Shown here: piece after piece, positions 6,329-9,412 of the stretch | Position numbering within the stretch: the first letter of the stretch is position 1 | Layout: every line of letters begins with the position of its first letter | Source of the DNA: Acidobacteriota bacterium | GTDB taxonomy: Bacteria; Acidobacteriota; Blastocatellia; RBC074 | Direction of reading: 5' to 3' | DNA: 9,412 bases | Assembly (NCBI GenBank): GCA_017991275.1 | Contig: JAGNMH010000149.1 | Coordinates: 1 to 9,412, forward strand | Made by a program: the position numbers and the translations under genes | Notes under the pieces: model-generated | Told to the model about the DNA's origin: nothing | Database searches by the model: none | What the model saw: the letters and a program-made list of their open reading frames with translations, nothing else

Positions 6329-6527
6329 CGTTGCGTTCCTCCTCAGAGTGAGAATCCGGCTCTGTGATCGAAGACTCAACCAACTCTTCCAAGTCTGACC
6401 AGAAAACCTGGTACTTGGTGTCTTCCAAATCACGGAAATAATCCTGTTTAACTGCAAAAATGAAGAAAAGAAGAGCGCCGATACCCATTAACAGACTGGC
6501 GATTATTGCTATCCAGGTAATATCCAT
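6291..6527 (-). CDS. CcoS/FixS-like small membrane protein, first gene of the respiratory cluster
   Basis: A 78-residue protein with one N-terminal helix (about 3-26) followed by FAVKQDYFRDLEDTKYQVFWSD. This follows the FixS/CcoS pattern of helix, basic turn, aromatic-x-D-L-E, then an aromatic/acidic end. CcoS proteins are needed for cofactor insertion into CcoN, which fits the oxidase further along the cluster. The tail (about 48-78) is long, acidic and low in complexity compared with typical CcoS proteins. It is the part read from DNA shared with the Rieske gene. The ATG at 6527 has only a weak ribosome site (AAGG about 10 bases upstream). An in-frame ATG at 6557 would cost the normal CcoS N-terminus. 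The protein might instead be a small subunit of the bc complex. Confidence 0.75.
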   Translation of the reverse strand: MDITWIAIIASLLMGIGALLFFIFAVKQDYFRDLEDTKYQVFWSDLEELVESSITEPDSHSEEERNDGNGEKSPNFRN

Positions 6528-6644
6528 AAAGCAAGGCCCTTCCGCTGTCACAGACAAATACGGCAGTCATCGTCCAACTGTTAGTGGGTATCGGTTAAGA
6601 GAACAGCGCAAGGAGAATTTGTTTCTTCCCCTCGCTTAACGCAA

Positions 6645-6660
6645 AGCAAGCATTGTTCCA
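6645..6660 (-). promoter_or_regulatory. Candidate sigma-54 (-24/-12) promoter of the respiratory cluster
   Basis: Read on the minus strand, TGGAACA-N4-TTGCT matches the sigma-54 consensus TGGCACG-N4-TTGCW at 10 of 12 fixed positions, with the obligatory GG and GC at exact spacing. Predicted transcription would start near 6634, leaving a leader of about 107 bases before the CcoS-like gene. I found no good sigma-70 promoter on this strand. Such matches can occur by chance, and sigma-54 use here is an inference. Confidence 0.4.
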
Positions 6661-6721
6661 TTGAGCGTAATGGCTGAAATCTCAAAAAAACCTGTGTTTT
6701 TGGCCAGGTTAGCGGGTAAAG

Positions 6722-6744
6722 AGAATTCTTGGATGAGGAATTCT
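6722..6744. promoter_or_regulatory. Dyad (AGAATTC-N9-GAATTCT), candidate activator site
   Basis: A perfect 7-bp inverted repeat with a 9-base spacer. It lies about 88-110 bases upstream of the predicted sigma-54 start, where enhancer-binding activators commonly bind. Because each half is itself palindromic, it is also a direct repeat with 15-base period. It could serve either divergent operon. Confidence 0.35.
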
Positions 6745-6799
6745 ACTCAGGTGAGGTGAAAATGACCGGGTTTTTTCGCCCAGTAGCAGGTCAAACCGG

Positions 6800-6834
6800 T
6801 TGAGTCTGTTTCAGCGCTGACCTATTTTGTCAGC
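6800..6834 (+). promoter_or_regulatory. Sigma-70-like promoter with overlapping palindromes, upstream of acyltransferase gene
   Basis: TTGAGT (6800-6805), a 17-base spacer and TATTTT (6823-6828) match sigma-70 hexamers at 4 of 6 each. The palindrome TCAGCGCTGA (6811-6820) lies in the spacer. The inverted pair GCTGAC-N7-GTCAGC (6816-6834) brackets the -10 box, an operator-like placement. The same pair could form a short hairpin. Transcription would start near 6835. Confidence 0.4.
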
Positions 6835-6860
6835 CGCAAAAGATTTAACAACGAATCGTT

Positions 6861-7622
6861 ATGCCAAATATCAAAGAAAACACCGGCAATGAAACTGATC
6901 TCCCCAGTGACCAGAAGGAGTCAATGGATGAACGGCTTTATTCATTCGCCAAACTCGATCAATACACTTTCAAACAACGGCTGATTATCCGGCTGGCCGG
7001 GTTTCTGCTTCACTGGTTGATTCGGGGAATCTGTTCAACAGTGAAATTTGAAATCATCGGACTGGAGAATCACACCGAAACCGAACCCCTTATTTATTGT
7101 TTCTGGCATAACCGTATTCCGACGGCGACTTACTTCTGGAGACGGCGAGGTATAGTCGTCATGTCTTCGCAAAGCTTCGATTCGGAATACATTGCGCGGT
7201 TCATTCAACGATTCGGTTACGGCACAGCCAAAGGTAGTTCGACCCGCGGAGCGCGTGCCGGACTGATTCAAATGATTCGCGCGGTTCGCGCAGGCAAAAG
7301 CGCGGCCTTCACGGTTGACGGACCTCGCGGGCCAATTTACGTCGCCAAACCCGGAGCCTTGTTACTGGCGGCAAAAGCCAACGCCGCCATACTTCCCTTC
7401 TCCATTTCTCTGGATCGCTGTTGGCGGTTGAAAAGCTGGGATCGAATCGAAATCCCAAAGCCTTTTGCCCGCGCTCTAGTTGTAATAGGGCAGCAGATTC
7501 GAATTGAAGACGGCACCAACGAAGCCGAGCTTGATCATTTTCAACGCGCTTTGGAAGATGTGCGAGATCAGGGTGAGCAGCTACTTTCAGGTTTACAAGT
7601 GTCACGGTTGACAAAGCTCTGA
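6861..7622 (+). CDS. DUF374-type lysophospholipid acyltransferase family protein
   Basis: A 253-residue protein of the DUF374 branch of the lysophospholipid acyltransferase superfamily, expected to move an acyl chain onto a lipid acceptor at the inner membrane; the substrate is not known for this branch. Seen: a hydrophobic segment (about 40-58), FWHNR (81-85) where the catalytic His lies in this branch, GSSTRGA (125-131), FTVDGPRGP (150-158) and the C-terminal SWDRIEIPKPFARALVVIG (192-210), all in family order. ATG 6861 has no clear ribosome site. An in-frame ATG at 6924 has AAGGAG three bases upstream and would remove a polar 21-residue leader, giving 232 residues, close to the family size; it may be the true start. 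The neighbouring plsX gene supports a phospholipid role. The end of the gene contains the -35 box of the next promoter. Confidence 0.9.
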   Translation: MPNIKENTGNETDLPSDQKESMDERLYSFAKLDQYTFKQRLIIRLAGFLLHWLIRGICSTVKFEIIGLENHTETEPLIYCFWHNRIPTATYFWRRRGIVVMSSQSFDSEYIARFIQRFGYGTAKGSSTRGARAGLIQMIRAVRAGKSAAFTVDGPRGPIYVAKPGALLLAAKANAAILPFSISLDRCWRLKSWDRIEIPKPFARALVVIGQQIRIEDGTNEAELDHFQRALEDVRDQGEQLLSGLQVSRLTKL

Positions 7623-7635
7623 CCGAAAATATAAT
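7608..7635 (+). promoter_or_regulatory. Near-perfect sigma-70 promoter of the yceD-rpmF(-plsX) operon
   Basis: TTGACA (7608-7613), 16 bases, TATAAT (7630-7635): both hexamers match the consensus exactly, with the spacer one base short of optimum. The -35 box lies inside the last codons of the acyltransferase gene and the stop codon is in the spacer. Start of transcription is expected near 7642, giving a leader of about 22 bases before yceD. Confidence 0.8.
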
Positions 7636-7663
7636 TACGCCCTTTGTCGCCACAGAAGAAATT

Positions 7664-8179
7664 ATGATTATCCAGTTATCGCGTATGCATGCTGACGGAT
7701 TGGCTTTCAACCATCAGTACACTTCGGACGAGCTTGATGTCAGTGAGCGCGAGTTCGAGCTTGAAATACTGCCTCAAGTGACCGGTCGCGTTGATCGCGC
7801 CGGAATGGATATGAGGGTTCGCGGTGAGATTAAATCCGGTCTGGTTACTCAGTGCGACAGGTGTTTGAATGATGTACACATTGCGGTTGATGCGCCCTTT
7901 GATCTGATTTACGTGCCTGGCGATCCTGGGGATGGTCAGGCTGGCGAACGCGAATTACATGACCGCGACCTTGATCTGGCGATTTACGAAAACGACCAGA
8001 TCAACCTTGATGACCTGGTGATCGAGCAACTGGAACTGAGTTTGCCAATGCATGTTTTATGTCGCCAGGATTGTTCTGGACTATGCACGGTATGCGGGAC
8101 TGACCTGAATGTTGAACAGTGCCGATGCGAAAAAGCAATTGACCCTCGCTGGCAGGCGCTGGCCGATCTGAAGAAATAA
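7664..8179 (+). CDS. yceD: YceD/DUF177 family protein (23S rRNA/ribosome accumulation)
   Basis: A 171-residue DUF177 protein, the family usually encoded directly before rpmF; E. coli and plant members are linked to 23S rRNA processing and accumulation. Two Cys groups are plain: CDRC (64-67) and the C-terminal set C133, C137, C141, C144, C153, C155 in CRQDCSGLCTVCG, followed by IDPRWQALADLK. This CxxC-rich ending, with the DPR..L..L signature, is diagnostic and may bind zinc. The middle (about 85-110) is acidic. ATG 7664 follows a modest ribosome site (AGAAG, 5-6 bases upstream) and lies just after a consensus promoter. rpmF follows after 51 bases. Length is normal for the family. Confidence 0.93.
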   Translation: MIIQLSRMHADGLAFNHQYTSDELDVSEREFELEILPQVTGRVDRAGMDMRVRGEIKSGLVTQCDRCLNDVHIAVDAPFDLIYVPGDPGDGQAGERELHDRDLDLAIYENDQINLDDLVIEQLELSLPMHVLCRQDCSGLCTVCGTDLNVEQCRCEKAIDPRWQALADLKK

Positions 8180-8230
8180 GAGCAAAAAACTAAACGGTAA
8201 TTTTAAGCAGTACTTTTTGGAGATACATTT

Positions 8231-8416
8231 ATGCCGAATCCTAAACGACGACACTCTAAATCACGCGGACGCAAGCGCCGCACCCATGACGCGCTAAGCC
8301 GCGTTCAACTGTCTTCTTGCCAGAATTGCGGCAACAGAAAGCTTTCTCATCGCGTTTGCACCCGTTGCGGTTTTTACGGCAACCGCGTGGTGATTCAACC
8401 TAAAGAACAAATCTGA
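8231..8416 (+). CDS. rpmF: 50S ribosomal protein L32 (bL32), zinc-binding form
   Basis: A 61-residue L32. It begins MPNPKRRHSKSR, close to the universal AVPKRKxSKSR start, is strongly basic through residue 24, and carries a complete zinc ribbon C30-x2-C33 and C43-x2-C46 in SCQNCGN and RVCTRCGFYG. The zinc-binding form is the one expected under zinc-replete growth. The start is ATG 8231 with GGAG 8-9 bases upstream. The yceD-rpmF-plsX order is widely conserved, coupling ribosome and phospholipid production. A long hairpin begins 8 bases after the stop codon. Confidence 0.97.
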   Translation: MPNPKRRHSKSRGRKRRTHDALSRVQLSSCQNCGNRKLSHRVCTRCGFYGNRVVIQPKEQI

Positions 8417-8423
8417 TAATCCT

Positions 8424-8469
8424 GAAAGGTGAATGGCCAGGTCTTAAATGACTTTGTCATTCACCTTTC
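8424..8469 (+). terminator. Long hairpin after rpmF, possible terminator or attenuator
   Basis: GAAAGGTGAATG (8424-8435) pairs perfectly with 8458-8469. Inner bases continue the stem with wobbles and one mismatch (for example GTC 8441-8443 with GAC 8450-8452) to a six-base loop, giving nearly 20 pairs. The following bases (GTTTATCT) are only a weak U-run, so termination may be partial and plsX could still be read from upstream. Confidence 0.55.
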
Positions 8470-8482
8470 GTTTATCTACTAT
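8454..8482 (+). promoter_or_regulatory. Candidate sigma-70 promoter for plsX
   Basis: TTGTCA (8454-8459), a 17-base spacer and TACTAT (8477-8482) match the consensus at 5 of 6 and 4 of 6. The -35 box is part of the right arm of the rpmF hairpin. Transcription would start near 8489, about 45 bases before the plsX ATG. It would supply plsX if the hairpin stops upstream transcripts. Confidence 0.4.
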
Positions 8483-8533
8483 CCATCGGCGGCCTTTGCC
8501 AATGTCTTTGCTTTAGATTCCCGCTTGGCATCT

Positions 8534-9412
8534 ATGCTCACCACTATTGCTGTTGACGCCATGGGCGGAGATAACGCCCCTGCCGTAGAGGTTGAGGGCG
8601 CTATCCAGGCAGCCCGCGACCTCCGCGTACGCATTATGCTGGTTGGGCGTGAAGAACAAATTCGCGCCGAACTTTCCAGGCAGGGCGTGCCAGACCCACG
8701 TAAACAGCGCCTTCACATAGAAGTTGTCAACGCGACCGAAGTAATCACAATGGACGATTCGGTTGCACAAGCCGTCAGACGCAAACGCGATTCTTCGATT
8801 CGTGTCGCCGCTCGATTGGTGCGCGAAGGCAAGGCCGACGGACTGGTCAGTGCCGGAAATACCGGCGCAGTGATGGCGACTTCGGTCTTGATGTTGGGCA
8901 CACTTCCTTCGGTTGATCGTCCGGCATTGGCAGGCATCTTCCCTACGCTAAAGGGAAACGGAACCGTGCTGCTGGACGTAGGGGCAAACGCCGAATGCAA
9001 GCCGGAGCACTTGCAGCAGTTCGCAATCATGGGAGCCGTCTATTCGCGTTCGATTCTTGGCGTACGTAACCCGCGCGTCGGACTGATGAGCATTGGAGAG
9101 GAAGACATCAAAGGTAACGATCTGACCAAAGAGACGCTTCATTTGATGAAAGAAGCTCCGATCAACTTTATCGGCAACGTCGAAGGCCGCGATATTTTTA
9201 CAGGCGATGTGGACGTCATTGTCAGCGACGGATTCACCGGCAACGTCATCCTGAAAACCAGCGAAGGCCTGGTCGAAGCGATTATGGGCCTGCTAAAAAC
9301 AGAGCTTGGACAGACCTTATTGACTCAAACCGGAGCGATTCTGTCTCGTCAGGCTTTCCGCAGCGTCAAAAAACGTTTGGATTATTCGGAATTTGGAGGC
9401 GCTCCCTTGCTT
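8534..9412 (+). CDS. plsX: Phosphate acyltransferase PlsX (3' end outside window)
   Basis: The first 293 residues of PlsX, which makes acyl-phosphate from acyl-ACP for the first acylation of glycerol-3-phosphate. Family signatures are in place: VDAMGGDNAP (7-16), VSAGNTGA (105-112), LLDVGAN (146-152), SIGEED (186-191), GNVEGRDI (214-221) and SDGFTGNVILKTSEG (231-245). The frame stays open to the last base and ends within FGGAPLL, a conserved stretch near the C-terminus; roughly 40-50 residues should lie beyond the edge. ATG 8534 fits the family start, though no clear Shine-Dalgarno is seen before it. It follows rpmF by 117 bases, a wider gap than usual, filled by a hairpin and a promoter candidate. 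fabH often comes next in other genomes, but that is beyond view. Confidence 0.97.
   Translation, partial: MLTTIAVDAMGGDNAPAVEVEGAIQAARDLRVRIMLVGREEQIRAELSRQGVPDPRKQRLHIEVVNATEVITMDDSVAQAVRRKRDSSIRVAARLVREGKADGLVSAGNTGAVMATSVLMLGTLPSVDRPALAGIFPTLKGNGTVLLDVGANAECKPEHLQQFAIMGAVYSRSILGVRNPRVGLMSIGEEDIKGNDLTKETLHLMKEAPINFIGNVEGRDIFTGDVDVIVSDGFTGNVILKTSEGLVEAIMGLLKTELGQTLLTQTGAILSRQAFRSVKKRLDYSEFGGAPLL

Larger units (their letters stand above)
6528..6860. other. Divergent intergenic region, 333 bases, with promoters for both operons
   Basis: It separates the minus-strand respiratory cluster from the plus-strand lipid/ribosome operon. It is richer in A+T than its neighbours and holds a candidate sigma-54 promoter and a dyad (minus), and a sigma-70-like promoter overlapped by palindromes (plus). 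I see no convincing gene; a 29-codon frame at 6670-6759 has no good ribosome site. No tRNA or riboswitch fold was recognised. Confidence 0.6.

Noticed and set aside
6670..6759. Possible 29-residue peptide in the divergent intergenic region
   Set aside because: It has an ATG and a basic start, but no good ribosome site, no promoter of its own and no recognisable features. It also covers the dyad at 6722-6744.
6528..6860. FNR/Anr-type box (TTGAT-N4-ATCAA) expected for a cbb3 oxidase
   Set aside because: I looked on both strands and found no match with both half-sites.

Overview
The window looks like a chromosomal segment of a non-proteobacterial Gram-negative with moderate GC. Acidobacteriota (perhaps Blastocatellia) is my best guess, from the mixed bc/cbb3 layout, the cytochrome b type and the look of the intergenic repeats. 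No marker gene settles the phylum. All genes are single-copy, intact and of uniform style, and I see no transposase, phage, CRISPR or RNA gene.

Positions 1-6527 (minus strand, read right to left) hold one aerobic respiratory cluster: a CcoS-like small membrane protein, a Rieske Fe-S protein, a b6f-like fused cytochrome b, a membrane-anchored heptaheme cytochrome c, the cbb3 oxidase subunits CcoN and CcoO, a second CcoS/CcoQ-like small protein, and a small membrane protein cut by the window edge. The natural reading is a complete route from quinol to O2. Quinol is oxidised at cytochrome b/Rieske, electrons cross the heptaheme cytochrome, and CcoO passes them to the heme-copper site of CcoN. 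No separate cytochrome c1 and no CcoP is seen, so the heptaheme protein may replace one or both, possibly in a bc-cbb3 supercomplex. The gaps on either side of the heptaheme gene each carry a palindromic element, which could set the ratio of the bc, heptaheme and oxidase parts.

Positions 6528-6860 are a divergent intergenic region. On the minus strand it has a good candidate sigma-54 (-24/-12) promoter with an upstream dyad for the respiratory cluster. On the plus strand it has a sigma-70-like promoter overlapped by palindromes for the next operon.

Positions 6861-9412 (plus strand) are housekeeping: a DUF374-type lysophospholipid acyltransferase, then the classic yceD (DUF177) - rpmF (ribosomal protein L32) - plsX set, which joins ribosome and membrane lipid synthesis. 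A near-perfect consensus promoter lies across the acyltransferase stop codon. A long hairpin plus a second promoter candidate lie between rpmF and plsX. plsX runs off the right edge.
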